Source: SZUA-430 sp040080835 (GTDB lineage Bacteria > Pseudomonadota > Alphaproteobacteria > Micropepsales > Micropepsaceae). Taken from it: a stretch of 64,000 bases of DNA. Numbering within the stretch: the stretch's first letter is position 1; each line of letters opens with the position of its first letter. The stretch spans positions 124,001 to 188,000 of the forward strand of contig JBEBHP010000003.1 of the NCBI GenBank assembly GCA_040080835.1, written 5' to 3'. The translations under genes and the position numbers were made by a program. The notes under the pieces are model-generated. The model was not told the origin of the DNA. It ran no database searches and worked only from the letters and a program-made list of their open reading frames with translations. Positions 23,830 through 32,249 of this stretch are shown here, in pieces.

Positions 23830-25617
23830 TCAGCGGACCAACACTACACCGTTCGCGCTCTGGGCGCGCCATCTGTCCTGCCCTGCCGAGACGAAGCGTG
23901 CCACCACAACATGGCCGGAACCCACAAGCACAAGCCCGGTGCCACTTTCATTCCAGTACTGGACATTCTGATACTGTCCGGGACAGGCAGCCTCACCTTC
24001 AACAGCGTAGCCCCCTGCATGACGGTTCGAGGACAGTTCGATCCGGCACACCTGTTTGGCGCCGCTGTCCATCACGCGCCATGCCCCAGCCATGCCGCGC
24101 AGGCCATTTTCGAGCTGGGGTGCGACCTGAAGCGTTTGAGTCTGAAGCAACGCAGTCCGGGACCCTTTTGGCTTTTCGACCGGCATGCGAGAGAGCATCA
24201 GCGCGGTATTGCGTCGCGGGCTCAGCCATTGTCCGGCCGATGCCGACGAGAAGTGCAGGCGCGGCTTTCGCCCGGCGCTGTTGAAATGAAGGCCGCCGGG
24301 GTCCCGTTCCCAGAATGCCAATTTTTTCGACAGCCCCATCGACTTGCATTCCGGAGCCAGTGTCAGTTCGCTGGCTTTCCTTTCGGTTCTCGCAGCGAGC
24401 ATGACCTTGCACTGTGAACCTGATGCGAGATCGGTGAGATACCAGGCGCCGGACACATCATCCGGCTGAGTTTTGGCTTTTAATGGCTTTGCTGCAGCCG
24501 ACTCCGGACTTGCTGGCCCCGGCACTATTGGGGCTGAGACTGACGTTGGCGGCGGGACATCCATTGCTGCATCAGCGACCTGAACCGGTGCAGCCGAGTT
24601 GAAATAGCGCAACGTCCTGTCCTTGCCGGTGACTGCACAGACAAAACTCTCCGGCGACAGGGACAGGCACTTTGCGCCCAGAACGATTTCGTCCTTGAAG
24701 ACACGCGTTTCACCACGAATTCCAACTTCAGTGAAGGAAGCCATCACCAGGTCATTCCGGCTGTTGCGCCATGCGCACTGGAGACCGGCACCACTTGCTC
24801 CGCATGTGGGTTCACCCACCGCCTGCAGGCCCAGCTTGGTCACCGTGCCGCGCTTGGCGCCAAGTGCGGCGGTTCCATGCCACACCATCAATTCGCGGCC
24901 TGCTGTTGTTGCCATGCACGTGACTTCACCGGACGCAAGGTTTGTGCAGGATGGTCGGCCTTCGAGCTTCCCGCCCAACGACACCCAACCGCCAACTGTA
25001 CTGGCTGCATCAGGCAGGAATGCAACGAGGTCGCCTTTCGCTCCCCTGCCGAAGCACGCGACCCTGGAGCCCGACACGACCTTGCATTCAGGATCGGCCG
25101 ACAGCATTCCACCCAGGTTGCGCCAGGGCTCCCATGTGCGCTCGCCATTCCAGGTGCGCTCGAGCAACTGCCCATTCATTCCGCGCGCGTAACAGGCAAT
25201 CTGGTCGCGTGTCGGCGAGACACAAGACACGCGCGCGGGAAGCAATGAACCGCCGAGTGATGACCATTTTGTCCAGGCGCCACCGTTCAACGCGATCGTT
25301 GCGAGCGTGCCTCGTTCAGTGGCTGCAAAACAATTGAGTCCGTTTGGGCCTCTGACCACACAGCTTGGCGGTGCCGCCAGCGTGCCACCCAGGTTTCGTG
25401 GAAGATTCCAGCTGTTGTTGTCGACGAAGACCCAGGAGAGGCCGTTGCCAAAGGTGCGTGCAAAGCAGTCCATCCGGTGGTCTGACCACGACACGCATTC
25501 GGCAGATTCGCGAGCGGCGCCGGTCTGGATCTGCTGCCACTGCTGCGCGCGGACGGGACCTGCGAACAGGGCCGCAAAAGCTGCGAGGGCGCAAAGCGTT
25601 CGCTGGAACAAACTCAT
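23830..25617 (-). CDS. Secreted protein: seven-repeat beta-propeller with two C-terminal AprI/Inh-like domains
   Basis: A 595-residue exported protein. The signal peptide ends near residue 24 (GPVRA). Residues of about 25-340 hold seven repeats of about 45 residues with W...LGG signatures, like PLL-type lectin propellers. Each carries a Cys pair spaced 9-10 residues: 41/51, 86/96, 132/142, 178/188, 224/234, 272/281 and 317/327. A Pro/Ala/Ser linker (about 341-386) follows. Two segments, about 387-475 and 508-595, begin SGAWYLTD and AGAWRVMD, each with two Cys about 21 apart. They resemble the AprI/Inh metalloprotease-inhibitor fold (also in Omp19). The propeller is inferred from repeat pattern; the second inhibitor domain is the more typical. 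Possibly surface or periplasmic, binding sugars and inhibiting proteases. Confidence 0.75.
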   Translation of the reverse strand: MSLFQRTLCALAAFAALFAGPVRAQQWQQIQTGAARESAECVSWSDHRMDCFARTFGNGLSWVFVDNNSWNLPRNLGGTLAAPPSCVVRGPNGLNCFAATERGTLATIALNGGAWTKWSSLGGSLLPARVSCVSPTRDQIACYARGMNGQLLERTWNGERTWEPWRNLGGMLSADPECKVVSGSRVACFGRGAKGDLVAFLPDAASTVGGWVSLGGKLEGRPSCTNLASGEVTCMATTAGRELMVWHGTAALGAKRGTVTKLGLQAVGEPTCGASGAGLQCAWRNSRNDLVMASFTEVGIRGETRVFKDEIVLGAKCLSLSPESFVCAVTGKDRTLRYFNSAAPVQVADAAMDVPPPTSVSAPIVPGPASPESAAAKPLKAKTQPDDVSGAWYLTDLASGSQCKVMLAARTERKASELTLAPECKSMGLSKKLAFWERDPGGLHFNSAGRKPRLHFSSASAGQWLSPRRNTALMLSRMPVEKPKGSRTALLQTQTLQVAPQLENGLRGMAGAWRVMDSGAKQVCRIELSSNRHAGGYAVEGEAACPGQYQNVQYWNESGTGLVLVGSGHVVVARFVSAGQDRWRAQSANGVVLVR

Positions 25618-25618
25618 T

Positions 25619-25654
25619 GAAACTCAACCGGACTGGGAAACTCAACCGTACTGG
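25619..25654. repeat. Two tandem 18-base repeats in the propeller-gene leader
   Basis: Two head-to-tail units (25619-25636 and 25637-25654) match at 17 of 18 bases, and a shorter partial inverted GGTTTC follows. They lie between the hydratase stop and the start of the secreted propeller gene, so they form part of its leader or upstream region. Function is unknown; slippage duplication is the simplest explanation. Confidence 0.6.
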
Positions 25655-25673
25655 GGTTTCAAATGTGCGCGTC

Positions 25674-26735
25674 TCAGCCGCGAGGAACAACCACCCAGTA
25701 GTCGAACTCCAAAATAACCGAGGGATGAAAAGTTCCGTCCGGCAACTTGTCCGGGAACCCGGCGCAGCTTTGATCCTTTGTGGCGAGGGTCCGCAGTCGC
25801 AACGCGCCCCAGTTGCCATTTGTGCCCAGCGGCGCCTTGTCGACGATTTCGCTCCAGGCATAGACCGTGTCGCCTGCGAAGCAGGGCGCCACGTGTCTGC
25901 CGGCGTTAATACCGGCCACAAAATACGCGTTCTCAATGCCGTTGAAGCTGATGGCGCGAGCGATCGAGATGACGTGGCCGCCGTAAACGATCCGCTTGCC
26001 GAACCGGCCCGCGCGTTCGCTGTGGGCATTGAAATGGACGCGCGCATTGTTGTGATAAAGGCGCGTCGCCATCATGTGTTCGGACTCTTCAACGGTCACG
26101 CCGTCAGCGTGATCGATGCGGTCGCCAGCCTTGTAATCGTCAAAGAATCTGGTGCCACCCGACTGACCGCGCAACTCGCTGCCAATCCCCTTTGACACGG
26201 CGACCTGCAATGACTGGGACGGCACGAATTTCGGCAAGTCGGGGACTGTGGCAGCGGGCACTTCCGCCGCCGCGGTGCGCTTTCGCACCATGACCCAGCG
26301 CGCAAATGTCAGGACTTCCTCGCCGTGCTGATTGAAGCCGCGTGAGCGGACATAAACGATGCCGGATTCGCGATTGGCATTTTCCCTGACGCCGATGACC
26401 TCGGTGCGGGCATGCAATGTGTCCCCTGAATAAACGGGAACCAGAAAGCGGCAATCGGCGTAGCCCAAGTTGGCAATCGCGTTCAGCGACACATCCTGGA
26501 CCGTTTTTCCAAATATGATGTGGAAGACAAGCAGGTCGTCGAGCGGGCGGGCGGGAAGGCCCAGGGCCTTTGCGAACACAAGCGAATTTTGCGGGGCATG
26601 TCTTGCACCGAACAGTGCCGTATAAATTGCCTGATCGGCGTCGGTCAGAGTCCTGGCTGGCCAGTGCTCTATGACTTGACCGGGGCGGAAGTCTTCAAAG
26701 AAATTTCCGCCGCCGGCAGATGGCGATGATGTCAA
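25674..26735 (-). CDS. mch: MaoC-family dehydratase, probable mesaconyl-CoA hydratase
   Basis: Double hot-dog (MaoC-like) protein of 353 residues, starting in a segment NFFEDFRPGQVIEHWPARTL typical of mesaconyl-CoA (beta-methylmalyl-CoA) hydratases of the ethylmalonyl-CoA pathway. Two tandem MaoC domains are suggested by the repeated hydratase-2-like stretches: ADQAIYTALFGARHAPQN in the first half and HMMATRLYHNNARVHFN with RIVYGGHVISIARA in the second. The CitE-like gene at 28345-29211 could supply a later lyase or thioesterase step. Related MaoC proteins of unknown substrate exist, so the exact reaction is inferred. Confidence 0.8.
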   Translation of the reverse strand: MTSSPSAGGGNFFEDFRPGQVIEHWPARTLTDADQAIYTALFGARHAPQNSLVFAKALGLPARPLDDLLVFHIIFGKTVQDVSLNAIANLGYADCRFLVPVYSGDTLHARTEVIGVRENANRESGIVYVRSRGFNQHGEEVLTFARWVMVRKRTAAAEVPAATVPDLPKFVPSQSLQVAVSKGIGSELRGQSGGTRFFDDYKAGDRIDHADGVTVEESEHMMATRLYHNNARVHFNAHSERAGRFGKRIVYGGHVISIARAISFNGIENAYFVAGINAGRHVAPCFAGDTVYAWSEIVDKAPLGTNGNWGALRLRTLATKDQSCAGFPDKLPDGTFHPSVILEFDYWVVVPRG

Positions 26736-26747
26736 TTGCGTCAGACT

Positions 26748-27461
26748 TTACTTTGTCAGTTGAGCCAAGCCCTCTCTCGCATCCGACTGGTTCGGATTGA
26801 TGGAGAGCGCAAGTTTATAGAGTTCGATGGCGCGCTGCTTCTGACCGGCCTCTTCGTAGAGGCGGCCCAGGAAGGCTACCAGGTTTGCATTGCGCGGCTG
26901 GGATTTGATGGCCACTTCGCAATCGCGGATAGCTTCGTTGTAGCGGTTCATCCATGCGTATGACGTGCAGCGGCCTTCATAGTAGTTGCCCATGCCCGGC
27001 TTGAGCGAGATCGCGCGGCTGAAGGCTTCAATTGCCTTCCCGTATTGTCCCAGCGAATGATAGGTCGCGCCGAGTTCATAATAAGCGGGATCCAGATTTG
27101 AATCAGCCTGGATTGCTGCCTCGTAGTCTGTGACGGCCTGCTTGAACTGGCCCGACGACCGGTACGCCTTGCCACGCAGGTAAAGCGTTGTCGGCAGCCA
27201 CACTTTCGGGAGGCGACCAGAGTTCAGGATCTCGGTGAACAGCTGGATTGCGGTCTTGAAGTCCTTTGCGATCAGGGCGGACTGGGCCTTCTTGAAATTA
27301 CCCTGCCAGTCATACCGCGTGCCGGTGGTGTTGACACCGGATGGCGGGGATCCCGCAGGCGGGGTCGCGGGGACCGCAGGCGGTGCGCCAGTTGGCGCCG
27401 GTGCCGCGTATGCGGACATCACGAAGAACATTCCCAACATCGACAACAAGATTTTCTGCAC
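26748..27461 (-). CDS. Exported tetratricopeptide-repeat protein
   Basis: A 237-residue protein with a signal peptide (MQKILLSMLGMFFVMSAYAA), a Pro/Gly/Ala-rich linker (about 21-45) and four to five TPR units from about residue 50 to the end, with recognisable YYELGATYHSLGQYGKAIEAF and NAIRDCE-like helices. It probably acts as a periplasmic protein-interaction scaffold. Its stop lies 12 bases before the mesaconyl-CoA hydratase start, and a second TPR gene lies upstream, so the three may be one transcript. No enzyme motif is present. Confidence 0.8.
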   Translation of the reverse strand: MQKILLSMLGMFFVMSAYAAPAPTGAPPAVPATPPAGSPPSGVNTTGTRYDWQGNFKKAQSALIAKDFKTAIQLFTEILNSGRLPKVWLPTTLYLRGKAYRSSGQFKQAVTDYEAAIQADSNLDPAYYELGATYHSLGQYGKAIEAFSRAISLKPGMGNYYEGRCTSYAWMNRYNEAIRDCEVAIKSQPRNANLVAFLGRLYEEAGQKQRAIELYKLALSINPNQSDAREGLAQLTK

Positions 27462-27528
27462 GTCTTGAACCCTTCTACTGGCTGGAACCGGTGGAGGCGT
27501 CTTGCAAATTGAGAAAAGCGAGCGGGGG

Positions 27529-28206
27529 TTAGCCAGCCACCCGCTTCAGTCCTTCAGTTGCGACCGGATTGCCCGGGTCAATGGCCAGCAGCTTGCGATA
27601 CAGCTCGGCGGCGCGGGGCCGGTTGCCCGACTGCTCGGCTGCCTGCGAGGCTGCCATAAGGATGTTCTTGTCGGCAGGTGCTGCTTCAAGTGCCTTTTCA
27701 CAATCCGGCAAGGCGCCAGCAAAATCCTTGCGATTGAACAACATGATGCAGCGGGCGCTACGATACATCGGAGCAGCGGGATCGGCCTTGATTGCGAGAT
27801 CAAGGTCAACGAGAGCCGCATCTTCCTGGTTCATGTCCAGGTGACAGGCTGCGCGAGAGAAGAACAAGTCACCCTTATTGATGTAGTTCGCGGCCTTGTC
27901 GAAATCTGCAACCGCCGCCGTGCAATCCTTCTTCATGCGGAAGGCAAGGCCCCGGCCATAGAAAAGCTGCCCGAGAGTTTCGGGCTGGTCGCGGAAAGCG
28001 CCCGAGTCAATCGCCTTGGTGTAGAGCTGAATGGCGAGGTCGGCGTCTTTCTTGTTCAGGGCATCGAGTGCCATGCTTGGATAGTTTTGCGCTTCTCGCG
28101 CCTGGCGCTCGCGGCGCGCGGCTGCATCTTCTATCGCAGACGCCGGAAGGGTGAAGGACGCAATCATGGAAAGCGCGATGAAAGCCGAAAACAGCCGCGT
28201 CAGCAT
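27529..28206 (-). CDS. Exported tetratricopeptide-repeat protein (second copy type)
   Basis: A 225-residue protein with a Sec signal peptide (cleavage after PASA, about residue 24), a short basic/Glu-rich helix and about four TPR units, ending PVATEGLKRVAG. The layout, and the C-terminal units in particular (LYRKLLAIDPGNP here, LYKLALSINPNQS in the neighbour), suggest the two TPR genes are diverged paralogues. It is 67 bases upstream of the next TPR gene on the same strand. Function is unknown beyond likely periplasmic protein binding. Confidence 0.8.
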   Translation of the reverse strand: MLTRLFSAFIALSMIASFTLPASAIEDAAARRERQAREAQNYPSMALDALNKKDADLAIQLYTKAIDSGAFRDQPETLGQLFYGRGLAFRMKKDCTAAVADFDKAANYINKGDLFFSRAACHLDMNQEDAALVDLDLAIKADPAAPMYRSARCIMLFNRKDFAGALPDCEKALEAAPADKNILMAASQAAEQSGNRPRAAELYRKLLAIDPGNPVATEGLKRVAG

Positions 28207-28344
28207 TTAGAACCCCATGTTCGATCGGCGAGTGTACCGCCTGTGTGGTCAAAAAGGCGGGCCAGGACTTCTGTGTGAAGACCCGGCCCTGCCCTAGCGA
28301 ATATCTATATTACCATTGCGGCGCAACGAGGGCAAAATGCCGCC

Positions 28345-29211
28345 TCAGGCGCTATTAAGGGACGCTATCGCGTCGGCTAAAGCAACTGTTTGAGCCGCTA
28401 TTTCGGCGTGCAAGAGTTCCACCATCCGTCCGTTCAGTGCGATTGTTCCTTTACCTTGATTTTCGGGAAGGGCAAAAGCGCCCAGGATGGCCCGGGCCTG
28501 CTTGATCTCATCCTCGTCCGGGGAGAATACGGCGTTGCACGGCTCAACCTGTGAGGGATGAATCAATGTCTTTCCGTCAAATCCCATCGCCCTGCCTTGC
28601 CGACACATGGCCAGGAAGCCTGTGTCGTCGGCGATGTCATTGTAGACGCCGTCGATGACCGCCAGCCTGTAGGCGCGTGCGGCCATGACGGCTGCGTTGA
28701 GTGCCATGACCAGGCCTTCGCGTCCGGGCGTATGGCGGGCCCGCATTTCCTTGACCAGATCATTCGTTCCCATGACGAAGCAGGTGAGCCTGCCGCCCGA
28801 ACCTGCAATCTCAAGCGCGTTAAAAATTGAGCGCGGGGTCTCGATCATGAGCCAGAGTGCGCAGTTCGCGGGGGCGCTTTCCATGTGTTGCCCGGCGTGC
28901 GCCACGTCCCTGGCAGTTTCGATCTTGGGAACCAAAATCGCGTCCGGCGCCGCCCCGCAGGCCGCTTCAATGTCGTCGTGGCCCCACGGCGTTTCGAGTC
29001 CATTGACGCGAATGATCACCTCACGCTTGCCAAAGCGCCTGTCCGACACAGCCTCGCAAACCTGCTTGCGCGCGAGTTCCTTGGCGTCGGGAGCGACTGC
29101 GTCCTCCAGGTCGAGGATCAGTGCATCGGCGGGCAGGGTCGCGGCCTTTTCAAGGGCGCGAGCGTTCGACCCGGGCATATAGAGAACACTTCTGCGGGGG
29201 CAGATGGTCAT
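28345..29211 (-). CDS. CitE-like HpcH/HpaI-family lyase or malyl-CoA thioesterase
   Basis: TIM-barrel protein of 288 residues in the HpcH/HpaI aldolase / citrate lyase beta family. It has RRSVLYMPGSNARALEKA at the N-terminus, the ILDLEDAVAPDAK acidic metal site, the Arg of IIRVNGLETPWG, LWLMIETPRSIF with the metal Glu, and KTLIHPSQVEPCN near the end. Members split malyl-CoA or methylmalyl-CoA or act as (3S)-malyl-CoA thioesterase. Closeness to the mesaconyl-CoA hydratase favours an ethylmalonyl-CoA-pathway role, but I cannot tell lyase from thioesterase. It is divergent from pyridoxal kinase. Confidence 0.82.
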   Translation of the reverse strand: MTICPRRSVLYMPGSNARALEKAATLPADALILDLEDAVAPDAKELARKQVCEAVSDRRFGKREVIIRVNGLETPWGHDDIEAACGAAPDAILVPKIETARDVAHAGQHMESAPANCALWLMIETPRSIFNALEIAGSGGRLTCFVMGTNDLVKEMRARHTPGREGLVMALNAAVMAARAYRLAVIDGVYNDIADDTGFLAMCRQGRAMGFDGKTLIHPSQVEPCNAVFSPDEDEIKQARAILGAFALPENQGKGTIALNGRMVELLHAEIAAQTVALADAIASLNSA

Positions 29212-29288
29212 ATGCGTTCAACCTCAGTATTTTCGGCAAAACTAGCTGGAGCGGCCTCGGGAGCCAATGAGCCATTAAGCACACGATC

Positions 29289-30101
29289 TTGTCCATACAA
29301 TCCGAAGTCGTCCGTGGCCATGTCGGCAACAGCGCGGCGCGGTTCGCCCTGCAGCGTACCGGGTTCGATGTCTGGGCGTTGCCCACTGTCATCCTTTCGA
29401 ACCACCCGGGTCACGGGCAGACGCGAGGCGAGACTGTCGATGCCCACAAGATCGCGAGCCTTTATGAAGGTTTGCGCCTGCACCACTGGGATGCGCAGGT
29501 GAGCGCCGTACTTTCCGGCTACCTGGGACATCCAGACCAGGCCTCGACTGCGGCAAAGATCGTGCGCGAGATCAAGGCAGCAAATCCGAAGTCGCTCTAT
29601 CTATGCGATCCGGTTTTTGGCGACGATGAAGGCGCGTATGCGAAGCTCGGGGTTGCCGAGGCCATGGCGCGCGAGCTGATCCCGCTTGCGGATATCGTCG
29701 CGCCAAACCGGTTCGAACTCTCGAGCCTCACGTCACAACGCATCGATAGCCCAGGTGATGCCGTGCGGGCGGCGCGCCTGCTTTCGGTGACCGAGGTGCT
29801 TGTCAGTTCGGTGCCCGACAACGGCAAGATTGCGAATGTCGTCGTCAACCCGCAAGGGGCGTGGAGCTGTTCGGTCGAGCGCCTTGAAGATGTTCCGCAT
29901 GGCACTGGCGACCTTCTGTCGGCGCTTTATCTTGGTGCACGGCTTCGGGGTGAACCGGCTCCGCACGCGCTGCTTTCCAGCATTTCACAGGTGCAGGCAA
30001 TCGTGAGCGCCAGTGCCGGCATGGACGAACTTGCGCTGATCCCAGCGCAAGCCCTTCTCGTGTCTCCGCCGTCGGGTTTTGCCGTTCACGGCGTTTCCTA
30101 G
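29289..30101 (+). CDS. pdxY: Pyridoxal kinase, non-ATG start
   Basis: Ribokinase-fold vitamin B6 kinase of 270 residues from a TTG at 29289. It has QSEVVRGHVGNSAARFALQR at the N-terminus, LPTVILSNHPGHG, DPVFGDDEGAY and the catalytic GTGD loop (PHGTGDLLSALYLG). No in-frame ATG or GTG exists between the upstream in-frame stop (29268-29270) and the conserved region. The extra upstream codons (reading I-K-H-T-I-L) look like the usual first beta strand, so initiation at an ATT (29274) is possible though rare; I give the TTG. The gene ends in a CTAG shared with asd. Confidence 0.88.
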   Translation: MSIQSEVVRGHVGNSAARFALQRTGFDVWALPTVILSNHPGHGQTRGETVDAHKIASLYEGLRLHHWDAQVSAVLSGYLGHPDQASTAAKIVREIKAANPKSLYLCDPVFGDDEGAYAKLGVAEAMARELIPLADIVAPNRFELSSLTSQRIDSPGDAVRAARLLSVTEVLVSSVPDNGKIANVVVNPQGAWSCSVERLEDVPHGTGDLLSALYLGARLRGEPAPHALLSSISQVQAIVSASAGMDELALIPAQALLVSPPSGFAVHGVS

Positions 30102-31120
30102 GCAGCCTTTTTCAGATGGCGTGCGATCAGGATTTCGGCAATCTGGATTGCGTTGAGTGCAGCGCCCTTGCGAAGATTGTCGGAGACGCACCAGAGCGCC
30201 AGACCGTTTTCAACCGTCGGGTCCTTGCGGATGCGGCTGATGAAGGTTGCGTAGTCGCCCACGCATTCGACGGGCGTTACGTAACCGCCGTCTTCGCGCT
30301 TGTCGACGACCATGCAGCCGGGAGCCTCGCGCAGGATGTCACGCGCCTGGTCAACGGTGATCGGGCGCTCGAACTCGACGTTGATGGATTCCGAGTGACC
30401 CACGAAGACAGGCACGCGCACACAGGTTGCTGTCACCTTGATATCGGGATCCAGGATCTTGCGGGTCTCGGCCGCCATCTTCCATTCTTCTTTTGTGTAG
30501 CCGTCGTCCATGAACGAGTCGATGTGCGGAATGACGTTGAAGGCGATCTGCTTGGTGAATTTCCTTGTTTCGATCGAGTCGGTCACGAAGATCGCGCGGG
30601 TCTGGGTGAAGAGCTCGTCCATCGCGTCCTTACCCGCACCCGAAACTGACTGATAGGTCGAAACGACGACGCGCTTGACACGCGCAACGTCGTGCAGCGG
30701 CTTCAGCGCCACGACCATCTGCGCGGTCGAGCAGTTCGGGTTCGCGATAATGTTTTTCTTTGCGTACTTGCCGATAGCGTTCGCATTCACCTCCGGTACG
30801 ACGAGCGGCACATCAGGATCCATGCGCCACTTGGATGAATTGTCGATGACGACAATACCCATGGCACCAATCTTTGGCGACCACTCGGCCGAAACGGTGC
30901 TGCCTGCGGACATGAGAACGATGTCCGTGCCCTTGAAGTCAAAATGTTCGAGCGCCTTGCACTTCAGCGTGTGGTCCCCGTACGAGACTTCACGGCCCAC
31001 ACTCTTGCGCGAAGCCAGTGCCACGACTTCGCTGGCGGGGAACTGGCGTTCTTCCAGGATGTTGAGCATTTCGCGACCGACATTGCCGGTTGCACCCACG
31101 ACTGCGATTTTCCAGGACAT
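30098..31120 (-). CDS. asd: Aspartate-semialdehyde dehydrogenase
   Basis: NADP-dependent enzyme of 340 residues that makes aspartate semialdehyde for lysine, threonine and methionine synthesis and for diaminopimelate. The NADP fold VVGATGNVGREMLNIL, the catalytic Cys in NPNCSTAQMV, and the SYQSVSGAGKDAMDEL segment are present. It begins 13 bases after leuB on the same strand and so may be the last gene of a leuC-leuD-leuB-asd transcript. Its TAG stop overlaps the pdxY TAG in a shared CTAG. Confidence 0.95.
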   Translation of the reverse strand: MSWKIAVVGATGNVGREMLNILEERQFPASEVVALASRKSVGREVSYGDHTLKCKALEHFDFKGTDIVLMSAGSTVSAEWSPKIGAMGIVVIDNSSKWRMDPDVPLVVPEVNANAIGKYAKKNIIANPNCSTAQMVVALKPLHDVARVKRVVVSTYQSVSGAGKDAMDELFTQTRAIFVTDSIETRKFTKQIAFNVIPHIDSFMDDGYTKEEWKMAAETRKILDPDIKVTATCVRVPVFVGHSESINVEFERPITVDQARDILREAPGCMVVDKREDGGYVTPVECVGDYATFISRIRKDPTVENGLALWCVSDNLRKGAALNAIQIAEILIARHLKKAA

Positions 31121-31133
31121 TCAAGTGCTCCGT

Positions 31134-32249
31134 TTATTTCTTTGATGCCGTGTCGAGCGCGCCAAGGATGGCGCTGCCCATTTCCTTTGTGCCGACGAGA
31201 CGCATGCCAGGCTGCATGATATCGCCCGTGCGGACGGCTTGATCGAGAACCGCGCCAACGGCACGATCGACCAGGTCGGCTTCCTTTTTCATCGCGAAGG
31301 AATAGCGCAGGCACATTGCAAATGACAGGATTGCCGCAATGGGATTTGCCTTGTCCTGGCCTGCGATGTCAGGCGCAGAGCCGTGAATTGGCTCATAAAG
31401 CCCATGCTGCTTCCCGGTTTTGGCGTCGCGCTGGCCCAGCGAGGCAGACGGCAACATGCCGATCGAGCCTGTCAGCTGGGCGGCTTCGTCCGAGAGAATG
31501 TCGCCAAACAGGTTGTCTGTGACGATGACGTCGAACTGCTTGGGGTTGCGGACGAGCTGCATGGCGCAGTTGTCGGCAAGGATGTGCGTGAGTTCCACGT
31601 CCTTGTATTCGGTGGCGTGAAGTTTCGTCACTTCCTGTTTCCAGAGCAGGCCCGATGTCATCACGTTGTGCTTTTCAGCAGAGGCTACCTTGTTGCCGCG
31701 CAGGCGTGCGAGTTCAAATGCGACGCGCGCTATGCGGTGAATTTCGTGAGTCGAATAAACCTGGGTGTCGACGGCGCGGCGTTCGCCGTTCGGCAGCTCG
31801 GTGATGCCGCGAGGTTCGCCGAAGTAGACGCCACCTGTCAGCTCACGCACGATCATGATGTCGAGGCCCGCGACGATCTCGGGCTTCAGCGTGGACGAAG
31901 CCTTGAGGGCATCGAAGCAAAGCGCGGGGCGCAGGTTTGCGAACAGGCCCAGGTCCTTGCGCAGGCGCAGAAGTGCGGCCTCGGGGCGCTTGTCGTAGTC
32001 GACGCTGGCCCATTTCGGGCCGCCGACGGCGCCGAACAGCACGGCATCTGCCGCAAGTGCCTTTTGCATGGCGGCTTCGGTCACTGGTGTGCCGTGTCGG
32101 TCGTACGACGAGCCGCCGACGAGGTCGTGCGAGGTTTCGAATGTCGTGCCTGCGTTCCGGTTGAACCAGGCGATGAGGCGCTCGACTTCGGCCATGACTT
32201 CAGGGCCGATGCCGTCACCGGGCAAAAGAAGGATTTTTTTCGAAGACAT
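31134..32249 (-). CDS. leuB: 3-isopropylmalate dehydrogenase
   Basis: NAD-dependent oxidative decarboxylase of leucine biosynthesis, 371 residues from the ATG at 32249 (MSSKKILLLPGDGIGPEV). An upstream start at 32324 would add 25 residues with no family counterpart. It contains LRKDLGLFANLRPA, RELTGGVYFGEPRG, and the metal/NAD region DNLFGDILSDEAAQ with EPIHGSAPDIAGQ. The 367-base gap upstream holds a palindromic repeat (32465-32556), so leuB may have its own promoter or be read through from leuD. Confidence 0.95.
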   Translation of the reverse strand: MSSKKILLLPGDGIGPEVMAEVERLIAWFNRNAGTTFETSHDLVGGSSYDRHGTPVTEAAMQKALAADAVLFGAVGGPKWASVDYDKRPEAALLRLRKDLGLFANLRPALCFDALKASSTLKPEIVAGLDIMIVRELTGGVYFGEPRGITELPNGERRAVDTQVYSTHEIHRIARVAFELARLRGNKVASAEKHNVMTSGLLWKQEVTKLHATEYKDVELTHILADNCAMQLVRNPKQFDVIVTDNLFGDILSDEAAQLTGSIGMLPSASLGQRDAKTGKQHGLYEPIHGSAPDIAGQDKANPIAAILSFAMCLRYSFAMKKEADLVDRAVGAVLDQAVRTGDIMQPGMRLVGTKEMGSAILGALDTASKK

